This document shows positions 53,741 to 62,962 of a stretch of 64,000 nucleotides of DNA, piece after piece. This DNA comes from Verrucomicrobiia bacterium. Its GTDB lineage: Bacteria > Verrucomicrobiota > Verrucomicrobiia > Limisphaerales > Pedosphaeraceae. The notes beneath the pieces are model-generated. The model was not told the origin of the DNA, searched no databases, and saw nothing but the letters and a program-made list of their open reading frames with translations. Both the position numbers and the translations under genes were made by a program. The stretch lies in contig DATAUW010000021.1 in assembly GCA_036268055.1 (NCBI GenBank), positions 1 to 64,000 of the forward strand, given 5' to 3'. How positions within the stretch are numbered: position 1 is the stretch's first letter; each line of letters opens with the position of its first letter.

Positions 53741-54811
53741 CTAAGCGAGCGTCTCGCCGGAGATGAGTTGGGGGATGATGCGGTAATCACGGGCGCGGGC
53801 GTTTCCGCCGGAGACCATTTCGAGGACGACCCGCGACAGCTTGTGCGCGAACAAAAGCGGGTCGGCGTGATAACGCGCCACGGAGGGCACGACATATTCC
53901 AGAAATGAGTCGTGATCGCGGGCGACCAGCGCCGCCGCTTTTGGAAATTGCACTCCGCGGCGCACGAGATGTCCGAGCGCAGTCAGCGCATGAGTGGGCC
54001 GCGAAACCAAAAATGCCGTTGGCCGTCTTTTGCGTTCGAGCAAGCGATCCAGCCGCGTGCAAATTCCCGCGACCGTTCCGTCGTGTTGCGCGACGATGGC
54101 CTCAACGTCATTTCCAGCCGCTGCGCCAGCTTCCAGAAAACCATGTTCGCTTTCGAGGTCGCCACCGGCGATGGATCGAGGATTCAGCAACGCCACGCAT
54201 TTGTGGCCACGTGCGAGAAAACATCCCACCGCATGGCGGCAAGTGGCCCGATAATCCACGTCCACGGAAGGCAGGCCGACATCGGAATAGCGGGAACCGG
54301 GAATGACCGCCGGGAGTCCGTGGGCGGAAAACCACATCTGCATGGCGTGAGTCGAGAGATAAAGCAACCACGCCGCGGGCCGCAGCCGCGTGGTCAATTC
54401 GGACAACCCGCGATCCGGCCGCGCGGAGTAACAGTTGCGCTGGGTGATGAAATCCAGCGTATAATTTTCCTTGTTCAAGGCTTCGCGCAATTCATCAATC
54501 CAAAACAACACCCTCGGATCCACGCCCTGCAAGGGTAGCGGTGAAAGAATCACCACCTGGCGGCTTCGCGCCATCAGGCCGCCCTTTTTTTCCGTCACGA
54601 TCAAATGCCGCCGCCCGCGGCTGCCCGTGATCAAACCTTCATGCGTCAAGCGCGCGAGCGCGGCGCGCAGGGTCATGCGGCTCAAGCCCAGTTGCAGGCA
54701 AAGTTCCCGTTCGCTGGGCAGTTGTTCGCCGCCTGGGCGGGTCGCGATGTGCTCCTTGAGGATCGCGGCGGTTTGCGCGACCAGCGAAAGTCTTTTGGGC
54801 GGGCGGAGCAT
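53741..54811 (-). CDS. GntR-type HTH / LacI-type effector domain transcriptional regulator
   Basis: A 356-residue hybrid regulator. An N-terminal winged helix of the GntR kind (LPSERELCLQLGLSRMTLRA, LTHEGLITGSRGRRHLIV) is followed by a periplasmic-binding-protein-like effector domain (about 85-356; SVDVDYRATCRHAVGCFLAR, GHKCVALLNPRSIAG). Such hybrids usually sense sugars. It is divergent from the LamG gene that opens the sialic acid locus, with 228 bases between, so it most likely controls that locus with a sialic acid or ManNAc-related ligand. The start is chosen at 54811, where the HTH begins, not at 54877. Confidence 0.82.
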   Translation of the reverse strand: MLRPPKRLSLVAQTAAILKEHIATRPGGEQLPSERELCLQLGLSRMTLRAALARLTHEGLITGSRGRRHLIVTEKKGGLMARSRQVVILSPLPLQGVDPRVLFWIDELREALNKENYTLDFITQRNCYSARPDRGLSELTTRLRPAAWLLYLSTHAMQMWFSAHGLPAVIPGSRYSDVGLPSVDVDYRATCRHAVGCFLARGHKCVALLNPRSIAGGDLESEHGFLEAGAAAGNDVEAIVAQHDGTVAGICTRLDRLLERKRRPTAFLVSRPTHALTALGHLVRRGVQFPKAAALVARDHDSFLEYVVPSVARYHADPLLFAHKLSRVVLEMVSGGNARARDYRIIPQLISGETLA

Positions 54812-55039
54812 GGTGTTGGATGAATAACCAAATACGGAGGTGAAGTCACGACGGAACGTGCCAGGGAAAAACATCATTATCTGGACAAGGAGAGAGTGCG
54901 TCGGGTTGGTGGTTGTTCGTGAATGAGAGGCCGCGGGTTGGTTGGAGGCAACTGGTCTAATAAAAAGATACGTTCAAGCCGCTTGTTGTCGTGCGGCTGT
55001 CCATTAACTTTATCGTGACCACAGCAACCAACCAAACGT

Positions 55040-58000
55040 ATGAATACTTCAACTGCCTCCATCGCTCGCGCTGCCGCAAATCTTGGGATGTTCGTAGCGC
55101 GGCGGATTCGGTTGTCTCTCCCGATCACGCGGCTGGCGGCCTTGGCGATTGGTTCGGCCATTTCGGTTCAAGCCCAGGAAATCGGCTATTGGCACTTTGA
55201 TGAAAAAGCGCCGGGCAACACGTGTGATACCAATACGGGCGCGATCATTGATTCCAGCGGGAACGGCCACAACGGCACGGCCGGGGTTGCGATTCCGTAC
55301 GTGACGGGCAGCCCAGGTTACGGCAGCACCTCGGCGCTGACGTTCAATACAAATAGCAATGATCGCATTCTCGTGCCGGACGCCGGCACCAGCGGCGTGT
55401 TCAATTTTGCTTCGAGCCAGAGTGTGACCATGGAGGCGGTCATCCGTTCCGCCAGCACCGGCCAGGGCGGCAGCGCCAATATTATTTCCAAACAAGGCGC
55501 GGTCGTGGGCAGTCCGATTCCCGGCGAATGGTATTTCCGTCTCTTGAACGGTAAACTTCGTTTCTCGGCGAACGACGGCACCGGTTTGCGGACGGCCAAT
55601 GGCGTTACCCTCATCAGCGGCGATGGCAAATGGCATCATGTCGCCGCGGTTTATGACGCCAGCGCGGCGCAGTTGCGGGTCTATTTGGATTATGTGCTCG
55701 AAGGCACGGCCAGCACGACGTTCAGCGCGATCGTGGGGAATACCAACGACCTGTGGCTCGGCCAGCAAAACAATGGCGGCGCCAAGTTCGATGGCGATAT
55801 TGATTTCATCCGCTTTTCCTACGGCGCGCTCGCCCCGACCAATTTTGTCCAGGCCTCCACAACCATCGCCAATTTGTCCCCGACGAATGGTTCGATCTTC
55901 GTTTCGTCCTCCACACCGGCGAGCTTCACGGTCGGATCGTCGGCTGGAGTTCAGGCCAGCAATATCACGGTAACGGTCAATGGCAGCAACATCACGAGCC
56001 AGTTGGTTTTGTCCGGCGATAACAACAGCCGCACCGTGACGCTGCCGCCGCTCACGGCCAATGTGCTTTACAACATCAATATTTCCGCCGTGGACAGCAC
56101 CGGTTTCCAACTCAATCAACCGTGGTCCTTCGACACGTTTGCGAATGATGATTTTTCCTTCGAAGGCGAGGACTACAATTTTGGCGGCGGCCAGTTCATT
56201 GATAATCCCGTGTTGACCAGCGCGGACGGGCCCAACAGTTATCTCGACCAACTCGGCATGGAGGGAATTGATTATCATCAGATCAACACACCAGTGTTGA
56301 CCCAATATCGCATCGGTGATCAGGTGGGCACGGCGGTATGCCCGGACACGTTGCGGCAAGCTTATATTACTGCGCAGGCTTCGGACCCCGGCGTGGCGGA
56401 TTATATGGAGCGCGACAATGCGGACACGGAATGGCTCAATTATACGCGCACGTTTCCGGCGGGCACTTATTATGTATATGCGCGCCTGGCCAACCCGGGA
56501 ACGATTCCTTCGGTGATTCAAATGGACGAAGTCACGTCCGGCAGCACGACCACCACGCAGACCACTTCGCCCATCGGCGCTTTCCGCACGCCGCCTTCCG
56601 GCAGCACGACCGATTATGAATTTTCACAACTCACCGATGCGCTTGGCAATGGAGCGACAGTTTCCCTGAGTGGAGAACGGACTTTGCGGCTGACCTATGT
56701 CACGGCGGGCGCGAATGTTTTCCTGAACTATCTCGTCTTTGTTCCGGTCAATGGTACGGCGGCGCCTTTCATCACGTCGCTTTCGCCTATCGCGGGGGCT
56801 GGCAATGTAACGTCGGGAACGCCGCTGCAAATTTCCCTGCGCAATGCGGACACGACGGTCAATACCGGCACCATTCAACTTAAAGTGGACGCGAACGCGG
56901 TGACGCCATCCGTCACGCCCACGAGCCTGGGCGCGAATATTTCTTATACTCCGGCGAGTCTCGCAGTTGGATTGCACACGGCCACTTTGTTGTTCACCGA
57001 CAGCGCGGCCAACACCGTGAGCAATCAGTGGTCATTCTTCCTCGCAAGCCAACCGGTGATGGCCTACTGGAAATTCAATGAGCAAACTCCCGGCAATCTC
57101 GCGAGCACGAACACTGGCGCAATCCTCGATTCCAGCGGCAATGGCCACAACGGCACGGCGAATGTTCCCATGAGTTATGTCGCGGGGAGTTTCAATTTCG
57201 GCAACAGCCCGGCATTGCGTTTCACGACCAGCAACGATCATGTTTTGGTGCCTGACCTGTCCGGCGTTTTCGTGTTCACGAATTCGTTCACGATGGAGGC
57301 GGTTGTCCGCTCGACCAACAACACCTCGACGATGGGCGCGATTCTCGCCAAGAACGGCACGACGGATGGCGAGGGCGAATATTGGTGGCGGTTTCCGGGC
57401 ACGGCCGGCGGCCAGCAGGAGTTTGGAATGGACGGCGTTTTCCTGGTCGGCACCAACGTGATCAATGACGGCCAATGGCATCATGTGGCGCTGGTCTATA
57501 ACCAGACGAACAACCTCGTGCAGCTTTATGCGGATTATCAGGTTGAAGCGACGGCCACCCATACTTTCACCAATGCGATTGGGCGCCCGACTGATTTGTG
57601 GCTCGGCAGTTTCATCAATGGCGGCAGCGAACTCGATGGCGATGTGGATTTCATCCGCATCAGCAGCGGTGCGTTGACGACGAACCAGTTCGTGCAAAAG
57701 ACTGCTGCGCTTCAGCCGGTCGCGAGTTCGTTTCTCCCGGCCAATGGCGCGAACAATGTTTCGCCGACTCCGTTGATCGAGGCGGTGTTTCAGAATCGCG
57801 ATACTTCCGTGGCGTTGAATACGCTCAAGCTATCGGTTGACGGCAACGATGTGACTTCCGCGGCGACCACATCGTCGTCCGGCACAACCTCGCAAGTGGA
57901 TTACACACCCGCCACGCCGCTGTCCGCCGGCGCGCATACAGTGGTCGTCACATTCAACGACTCCGCCGTTCCCGCGAACATGCTGTCGAATACCTGGAGC

Positions 58001-58951
58001 TTCACGACCATCTCGACCATTCCGGTGCTGGCGTTGTATCAATTCAATGAGAAGCCCGTTGGCAGCATGGCGGACCTTGCGCCGGGAGCGATCGTGGATT
58101 CCAGCGGCAACGGCCACAACGGCTCGATTTTCCTGAACGGCGGCGTTGATCCGACGTATGTGCTCGGTGAAACCAATTACGGCGGCACTCCTGCGTTGAA
58201 CTTCACTTACGAAGCGACAGGCACGAACATCATCATCGTTCCTGACACAGCCAACAAAGCGTTCAACTTCAACCGCAGCCAGAGCATTACGATGGAAGCG
58301 ATCGTGCGCACCAGCGCCAGCAGCCAGTCGGGCGTGGGTTGCATTCTGGCGAAGCAGATCGCGAATCCTGGCGAATGGTATTGGCGTATCGCGGCGACCG
58401 GGTTGCAGCGTTTCTCCGCGAACAACGGTGAGATTCTCAAAACCGTGAACAGCCTCACCTCAGTCTATGACGGCCAATGGCATCACATCGCGGCGGTCTA
58501 TGACGGGTCCACGCAGCTATTAAAAGTCTATCGCGATTACAAATTGGATTGCACTCCCGTGCCGTCAACGTGGACGACGTCCGCGCTGGTGGGCAATACG
58601 AATGAAGATTTGTGGATCGCCGCGCAGCAGAGCGGCAGTTCGCGTTATGATGGAGACATTGATGAAATTCGCGTGACGAGCGCGGCGCTGGATCCATCGT
58701 GGTTTATACAAATGGGAGCGAGTGTTGTATCGTCGCCGGTTTCGCTGGTGGGCATCACGGTTGGAAACGGGAGCTTCTCCTTCGGTTTCAGCACCGTGAA
58801 CAATCACTCGTACGTCGTGCAATCTTCGCCTGCGCTGGGAGCAGGGGCGGTGTGGATGGATGTTCAGACTGTGCCGGGCGATGGGACAGTTAAAACGGTC
58901 AGCTATGACACGACCGGGCCACAACTATTCTATCGCGTGCGCGCGAATTAA
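55040..58951 (+). CDS. Secreted protein with three LamG domains and C-terminal F-Y-R module
   Basis: A 1303-residue extracellular protein with an N-terminal signal (hydrophobic stretch about 31-47, cleavage near VQAQ). It holds three LamG/concanavalin-type domains, each starting with an '[12 protein letters not shown]' segment (first near residue 70, then about 695 and 1020) and containing 'DGQWHH[VI]A.VY'. Big/cadherin-like spacers separate them ([20 protein letters not shown]), and a glycan-binding-like insert lies between the first two. The end, [16 protein letters not shown] ... LFYRVRAN, is the module shared with four other secreted proteins. As first gene opposite the regulator, it may bind sialylated glycans. 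Confidence 0.82.
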   Translation: MNTSTASIARAAANLGMFVARRIRLSLPITRLAALAIGSAISVQAQEIGYWHFDEKAPGNTCDTNTGAIIDSSGNGHNGTAGVAIPYVTGSPGYGSTSALTFNTNSNDRILVPDAGTSGVFNFASSQSVTMEAVIRSASTGQGGSANIISKQGAVVGSPIPGEWYFRLLNGKLRFSANDGTGLRTANGVTLISGDGKWHHVAAVYDASAAQLRVYLDYVLEGTASTTFSAIVGNTNDLWLGQQNNGGAKFDGDIDFIRFSYGALAPTNFVQASTTIANLSPTNGSIFVSSSTPASFTVGSSAGVQASNITVTVNGSNITSQLVLSGDNNSRTVTLPPLTANVLYNINISAVDSTGFQLNQPWSFDTFANDDFSFEGEDYNFGGGQFIDNPVLTSADGPNSYLDQLGMEGIDYHQINTPVLTQYRIGDQVGTAVCPDTLRQAYITAQASDPGVADYMERDNADTEWLNYTRTFPAGTYYVYARLANPGTIPSVIQMDEVTSGSTTTTQTTSPIGAFRTPPSGSTTDYEFSQLTDALGNGATVSLSGERTLRLTYVTAGANVFLNYLVFVPVNGTAAPFITSLSPIAGAGNVTSGTPLQISLRNADTTVNTGTIQLKVDANAVTPSVTPTSLGANISYTPASLAVGLHTATLLFTDSAANTVSNQWSFFLASQPVMAYWKFNEQTPGNLASTNTGAILDSSGNGHNGTANVPMSYVAGSFNFGNSPALRFTTSNDHVLVPDLSGVFVFTNSFTMEAVVRSTNNTSTMGAILAKNGTTDGEGEYWWRFPGTAGGQQEFGMDGVFLVGTNVINDGQWHHVALVYNQTNNLVQLYADYQVEATATHTFTNAIGRPTDLWLGSFINGGSELDGDVDFIRISSGALTTNQFVQKTAALQPVASSFLPANGANNVSPTPLIEAVFQNRDTSVALNTLKLSVDGNDVTSAATTSSSGTTSQVDYTPATPLSAGAHTVVVTFNDSAVPANMLSNTWSFTTISTIPVLALYQFNEKPVGSMADLAPGAIVDSSGNGHNGSIFLNGGVDPTYVLGETNYGGTPALNFTYEATGTNIIIVPDTANKAFNFNRSQSITMEAIVRTSASSQSGVGCILAKQIANPGEWYWRIAATGLQRFSANNGEILKTVNSLTSVYDGQWHHIAAVYDGSTQLLKVYRDYKLDCTPVPSTWTTSALVGNTNEDLWIAAQQSGSSRYDGDIDEIRVTSAALDPSWFIQMGASVVSSPVSLVGITVGNGSFSFGFSTVNNHSYVVQSSPALGAGAVWMDVQTVPGDGTVKTVSYDTTGPQLFYRVRAN

Positions 58952-58971
58952 TCCTGAGCGTTTTTAAGTTT

Positions 58972-59826
58972 ATGAAAATCATTCTTACGAAAATGGCGGA
59001 GCCGAGCGCCCCGGCGGCGCGGCAGCACTGCCCTACCTTGTTGCGTGCTTTTACGTTAATCGAATTGCTGGTGGTGATTGCCATCATCGCGATTCTGGCT
59101 GGACTGTTGTTGCCGGCACTGAGTCGCGCGAAGACGAAAGCGCAGGGAATTCAATGCATGAATAATGTCCGCCAGCTTGGGTTGGGGTGGATCATGTATG
59201 CGGGAGACAACAATGAAGTGCTGGCGTTGAATCTCCAGAGTCAGGCGGGTACGACTGGTTTCACCACCACCTGGGTTTCCGGCGTGCTGGACTTGGCGAA
59301 TAGCACGGACAATACTAACCTTTCGCTGATCCAACACAGTATGTTGTTCCCTTATTGCAACAACGTGGATGCGTGGCATTGTCCGGGCGACAAATCGGTC
59401 TCTGCCAGCGGCGTACCACGCGTGCGCTCGGTTTCGATGAATTCCTGGCTGTCTGAAGGCCGCCTGTCGGAGTCGCCGGGTTATCGCGTCTATAAAAAAA
59501 CCAGCGACCTCACCGTGCCCGGCGCCAGCCAGACGTGGGTCATCATGGACGAACGTGAAGACAGCATTGATGACGATTATTTCGCCGTCAACATGACGGG
59601 CTATCCCGATTCGCCGCGCACGAGTGTGTGGGCCAATTATCCCGGCTTCTATCACGGCGGGTCGGCGGGGCTTACTTTTGCCGATGGCCATTCGGAATTG
59701 AAACACTGGATGGACCCGCGCACCACGCCTCCGCTATCCAAGGGCGTGCGCATTCCTCTCAATGTATCTTCGCCGAACAACCCGGATTTGGTTTGGTTGC
59801 AGGCGCGCAGTTCCGCGCTGGATTGA
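58972..59826 (+). CDS. Type II-secretion-like pseudopilin with prepilin leader
   Basis: A 284-residue protein. A leader of about 25 residues is followed by [20 protein letters not shown], then [20 protein letters not shown] and the C-terminal [14 protein letters not shown]. It starts 20 bases after the triple-LamG gene and ends 7 bases before the lyase gene, so it is clearly part of the sialic acid operon. Its close linkage to a secreted glycan-binding candidate suggests a role in secretion or in a surface fibre used for polymer capture. Confidence 0.87.
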   Translation: MKIILTKMAEPSAPAARQHCPTLLRAFTLIELLVVIAIIAILAGLLLPALSRAKTKAQGIQCMNNVRQLGLGWIMYAGDNNEVLALNLQSQAGTTGFTTTWVSGVLDLANSTDNTNLSLIQHSMLFPYCNNVDAWHCPGDKSVSASGVPRVRSVSMNSWLSEGRLSESPGYRVYKKTSDLTVPGASQTWVIMDEREDSIDDDYFAVNMTGYPDSPRTSVWANYPGFYHGGSAGLTFADGHSELKHWMDPRTTPPLSKGVRIPLNVSSPNNPDLVWLQARSSALD

Positions 59827-59833
59827 TTTGAAA

Positions 59834-60793
59834 ATGTCTATGAAATTGAAATTAAACGGATTGATCGCCGCGCCGTTCACCGCAATGAACGCCGACGGCA
59901 GCCTGAACCTGCCCATGATTGAGCAGCAGGCAAAATTGTTGATCGAAAATAATGTCCAGGGCGCGTTCATCTGTGGAACCACGGGTGAAGGAATGTCGCT
60001 CTCGATGGAGGAGCGGCTGCAGGCCGCGGAACAGTGGATGGCGGCAGCGAAATCGCTGCGCATCATCGTGCATGTGGGCCATCACACGGTTGCCGAAAGC
60101 CGCACGCTGGCGGCGCACGCGGAACGCATCGGCGCACACGCGTTCGCCACGGTCGGCCCGACTTTTTTCCGCGCCTCAAATGTGGAGCAGCTTGTGAATT
60201 ATTGCGCGCAAGTCGCGGCGGGTGCGCCGAACCTGCCCTTTTATTATTATCACATTCCCGTGATGGCAGGGGCCGATCTGCCGATGCACGATTTCCTGAA
60301 ACTTGCCGGCCCGCGCATTCCCAATCTGGCGGGCATCAAGTTCACGCACGAAAATCTGATGGATTACAGCCGCTGCCTTCACCTTGAGGACGGCCGCTAT
60401 AATATTCTATTTGGCCGGGATGAAATTCTGCTTGCGGCCCTGGCGATGGGCGCACCCGGCGCGGTCGGCAGCACTTACAATTATATGGCGCCGGTTTATC
60501 ATCGCGTCATGGAGGCATTTGCCGCGGGCGATATGGAAGCCGCCCGAGGTTTTCAAACGCTGGCAATCAATATCATTGCAGTGATGAGCCGCCGGGGCGG
60601 ACTTGCCGCCGGGAAGGCCATGATGAAAATGATCGGGCATGATTGCGGGCCGGTCCGCGCGCCGCTGCAAAATTTGTCGCCGGAAGCATTGGAGTCGCTC
60701 ACGCGCGAATTGAAGGCCGCCGGCTTTCCGCTCGCTCCGGGCGTGAGCGCGGCACGCGGCGGAAAATCTTTCGCGGGCACGGCATCCGCTTGA
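59834..60793 (+). CDS. nanA: N-acetylneuraminate lyase, eukaryote/Bacteroides type
   Basis: Cytosolic class I aldolase cleaving N-acetylneuraminate to N-acetylmannosamine and pyruvate. The 319 residues show CGTTGEG at 48-54, FYYYHIP at 136-142 supplying the catalytic tyrosine, and the Schiff-base Lys169 in LAGIKFTHENL. FYYYHIP, GIKFT, and GAPGAVGSTYNYM with a FGRDEILL segment match animal NPL and Bacteroides NanL more than E. coli NanA. The next genes encode a sialidase and a NanM-like mutarotase, confirming the pathway. The start at 59834 is preferred; codon 3 is also ATG. Confidence 0.92.
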   Translation: MSMKLKLNGLIAAPFTAMNADGSLNLPMIEQQAKLLIENNVQGAFICGTTGEGMSLSMEERLQAAEQWMAAAKSLRIIVHVGHHTVAESRTLAAHAERIGAHAFATVGPTFFRASNVEQLVNYCAQVAAGAPNLPFYYYHIPVMAGADLPMHDFLKLAGPRIPNLAGIKFTHENLMDYSRCLHLEDGRYNILFGRDEILLAALAMGAPGAVGSTYNYMAPVYHRVMEAFAAGDMEAARGFQTLAINIIAVMSRRGGLAAGKAMMKMIGHDCGPVRAPLQNLSPEALESLTRELKAAGFPLAPGVSAARGGKSFAGTASA

Positions 60794-60823
60794 GGGATTG
60801 TCGCGCGCCTTCAACTGGAATAA

Positions 60824-61774
60824 ATGTTTCCGCTCTCCGCCACCGATATTTCTGGCAACTGGGCCACGGTCATGCTGCCGGTGAATGCGGATGACTTTAT
60901 TGACTGGGCGCGCGTTGAAACGCAGGTGGACGCGCTGATTGAGGCGGGCGTCAATGGCATCTACACCAACGGCACGACGGGTGAATTCTGGTCGCAGACG
61001 GAGGGCGAGTATGACCGATTGAGCCGATTGGTCGCGGAGCGATGCGACCGCGCGGGCATGCCTTTTCAAATCGGCGCCTGCCATGTGAGCCCGCAACTGA
61101 CCATTGAGCGCGTCCGCCGCGCGCGTGATTTGAATCCTGGCGCGATTCAGATCACGCTGCCCGATTGGTGGCAGCCGAACGAAACCGAAAGCATCGCCGC
61201 GCTGAAGCGTTTTGCCGAAGCCGCCGCGCCGGTGGGATTGGTGCTCTACAATCCGCCGCACGCCAAACGAAAATTGACGCCTGCGGATTTTGGCCGGCTG
61301 AAAAATGCGGTGCCGGAAATTGTTGGAGTAAAAGTCGCTGGCGGCGATGCCCAATGGTATGAAGCCATGCGGACGGAGATGACCGGATTATCCGTGTTCG
61401 TTCCCGGCCATCAGCTCGCCACCGGATTGAAACTCGGCGCGCAGGGTTCGTATTCGAACGTCGCTTGCTTGCATCCGCGTGGCGCGCAAGTTTGGTTTGA
61501 GTCCATGCGCATCGCGCCGGATGCGGCACTCGATCTGGAACGCCGCATCCAGGATTTTATGAACCGTCACATCGTTCCCTTTCGGGACGTTCACGGTTTC
61601 AGCAATTTCGCGCTCGATAAATTATTGGCGGCCATCGGTGGATGGACGAATGCTGGAACGCGGGTGCGCTGGCCGTACAGTTCGATTCCCATGTCCGAGG
61701 CGAACCGTCTCCGGCCCATCGCGCTCGAAATGCTACCGGAAATATTGGAACCATCCGCCTGCCGCGCCGTTTAA
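60824..61774 (+). CDS. DHDPS/NAL-family aldolase of unknown substrate
   Basis: A 316-residue class I aldolase or dehydratase of the dihydrodipicolinate synthase superfamily. It has TTGE at 51-54, the catalytic Tyr142 in LVLYNPPHAK and Schiff-base Lys170 in IVGVKVAGGD. It is divergent from the adjacent lyase (no FYYYHIP), so it is not a simple duplicate. Position inside the sialic acid operon, 30 bases after nanA, suggests action on another 2-keto acid, perhaps a sialic acid derivative or downstream sugar acid. True DapA function is less likely in this context. Confidence 0.82.
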   Translation: MFPLSATDISGNWATVMLPVNADDFIDWARVETQVDALIEAGVNGIYTNGTTGEFWSQTEGEYDRLSRLVAERCDRAGMPFQIGACHVSPQLTIERVRRARDLNPGAIQITLPDWWQPNETESIAALKRFAEAAAPVGLVLYNPPHAKRKLTPADFGRLKNAVPEIVGVKVAGGDAQWYEAMRTEMTGLSVFVPGHQLATGLKLGAQGSYSNVACLHPRGAQVWFESMRIAPDAALDLERRIQDFMNRHIVPFRDVHGFSNFALDKLLAAIGGWTNAGTRVRWPYSSIPMSEANRLRPIALEMLPEILEPSACRAV

Positions 61775-61786
61775 TTTTTATATACT

Positions 61787-62962
61787 ATGAAAACATTGAT
61801 TTCGAAAATCCTGCTTGCCGCCTGCCTTGTTGCGGGCGCTTTGACTTTGGTTGTTCACGCTGAAACCGGTCCCGAAACGACGCCGGTTTTTGTTTCGGGA
61901 CAGGATGGTTATCACACGTATCGCATCCCCTCCATCGTCGTCACCACCAACGGCACGGTGCTTGCGTTTTGTGAAGGCCGGAAAAATAGCCGAAGCGACA
62001 CCGGCGACATTGACCTGCTGCTCAAACGCTCCACCGATGGCGGAAAAACCTGGAGCCCGCAGCAACTGATCTGGTCGGACGATGCAAATACTTGCGGCAA
62101 TCCCACTCCGGTCGTGGATCGCGATACCGGAGTTATCTGGCTGCTGGCCTGTTGGAATCGCGGGGTGGACAAGGAGGCTGGAATCAAAACGAATACGGCG
62201 CTCAATACCGAGATTCGCGATCGCCGCCGGATCTTTGTCATGCACAGCGCCGACGATGGAAAAACCTGGAGCGCGCCGGAAGAAATTACCCGCGCCGTGA
62301 AAAAAACCGATTGGGGTTGGTACGCGACGGGACCCGGCAACGGCATTCAGCTCACGCGCGGGCCGCATGCGGGGCGCATTATCATTCCCGCAAACCATTC
62401 CGAGGCGAATAAAGACTCCGCCCATGCCGCCACTCGTTCGCATGTTTTTTTCTCGGATGACCACGGCAAAACCTGGCAGCTTGGCGGCACGGAGGAACCG
62501 GAAACCAACGAGTCCACCGTCGCGGAATTATCCGATGGTTCCGTGATGCAAAATATGCGTTCCTATCACGAAGGACATCGTCGCGCGGTGGCGACCAGCC
62601 AGGACGGCGGCGCGACCTGGTCGCCGCTCCGGCTTGATGACGCGCTGATCGAGCCGATCTGCCAGGGCAGCCTCCTGCGCTGCACGTGGCCGGGCAACGG
62701 CGAAAAAAGCCGGTTGATTTTTTCCAACCCGGCGAGCCTGAAGCGGGAAAAAATTACGGTGCGCGTGAGTTACGACGAAGGCCAAACGTGGCCGGCGAGC
62801 CGCATGCTTTATGACGGTCCGTCCGCGTATTCGTGCCTGACGATGCTGCCGGACAAATCCATCGGCTGCCTGTACGAATGCGGCAAAAAAACCGCGTATG
62901 AAAGTATCGTGCTGGAAAGATTCCCGGTGGCTTGGTTGGATGAGGGTCGCACAACCCAATGA
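61787..62962 (+). CDS. Exported sialidase (neuraminidase, GH33 type)
   Basis: Releases terminal sialic acid from glycoconjugates outside the cytoplasm. The 391 residues have a signal peptide (about 1-25, ending VVHA), the YRIP motif at 45-48 with the first triad arginine (Arg46), and five Asp-box-like repeats: STDGGKTWS, SADDGKTWS, SDDHGKTWQ, SQDGGATWS and SYDEGQTWP. Other active-site candidates are Glu in NESTVAELSDG, Arg258 in NMRSY and Tyr348 in SAYSCL. It begins 12 bases after the aldolase gene and overlaps the mutarotase start (ATGA). Confidence 0.9.
   Translation: MKTLISKILLAACLVAGALTLVVHAETGPETTPVFVSGQDGYHTYRIPSIVVTTNGTVLAFCEGRKNSRSDTGDIDLLLKRSTDGGKTWSPQQLIWSDDANTCGNPTPVVDRDTGVIWLLACWNRGVDKEAGIKTNTALNTEIRDRRRIFVMHSADDGKTWSAPEEITRAVKKTDWGWYATGPGNGIQLTRGPHAGRIIIPANHSEANKDSAHAATRSHVFFSDDHGKTWQLGGTEEPETNESTVAELSDGSVMQNMRSYHEGHRRAVATSQDGGATWSPLRLDDALIEPICQGSLLRCTWPGNGEKSRLIFSNPASLKREKITVRVSYDEGQTWPASRMLYDGPSAYSCLTMLPDKSIGCLYECGKKTAYESIVLERFPVAWLDEGRTTQ

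Noticed and set aside
55049-56521. 490-codon open frame antisense to the triple-LamG gene
   Set aside because: Its translation is Arg-rich and compositionally skewed with no domain or signal, and it mirrors a strongly supported gene; long antisense frames are common in GC-rich DNA.
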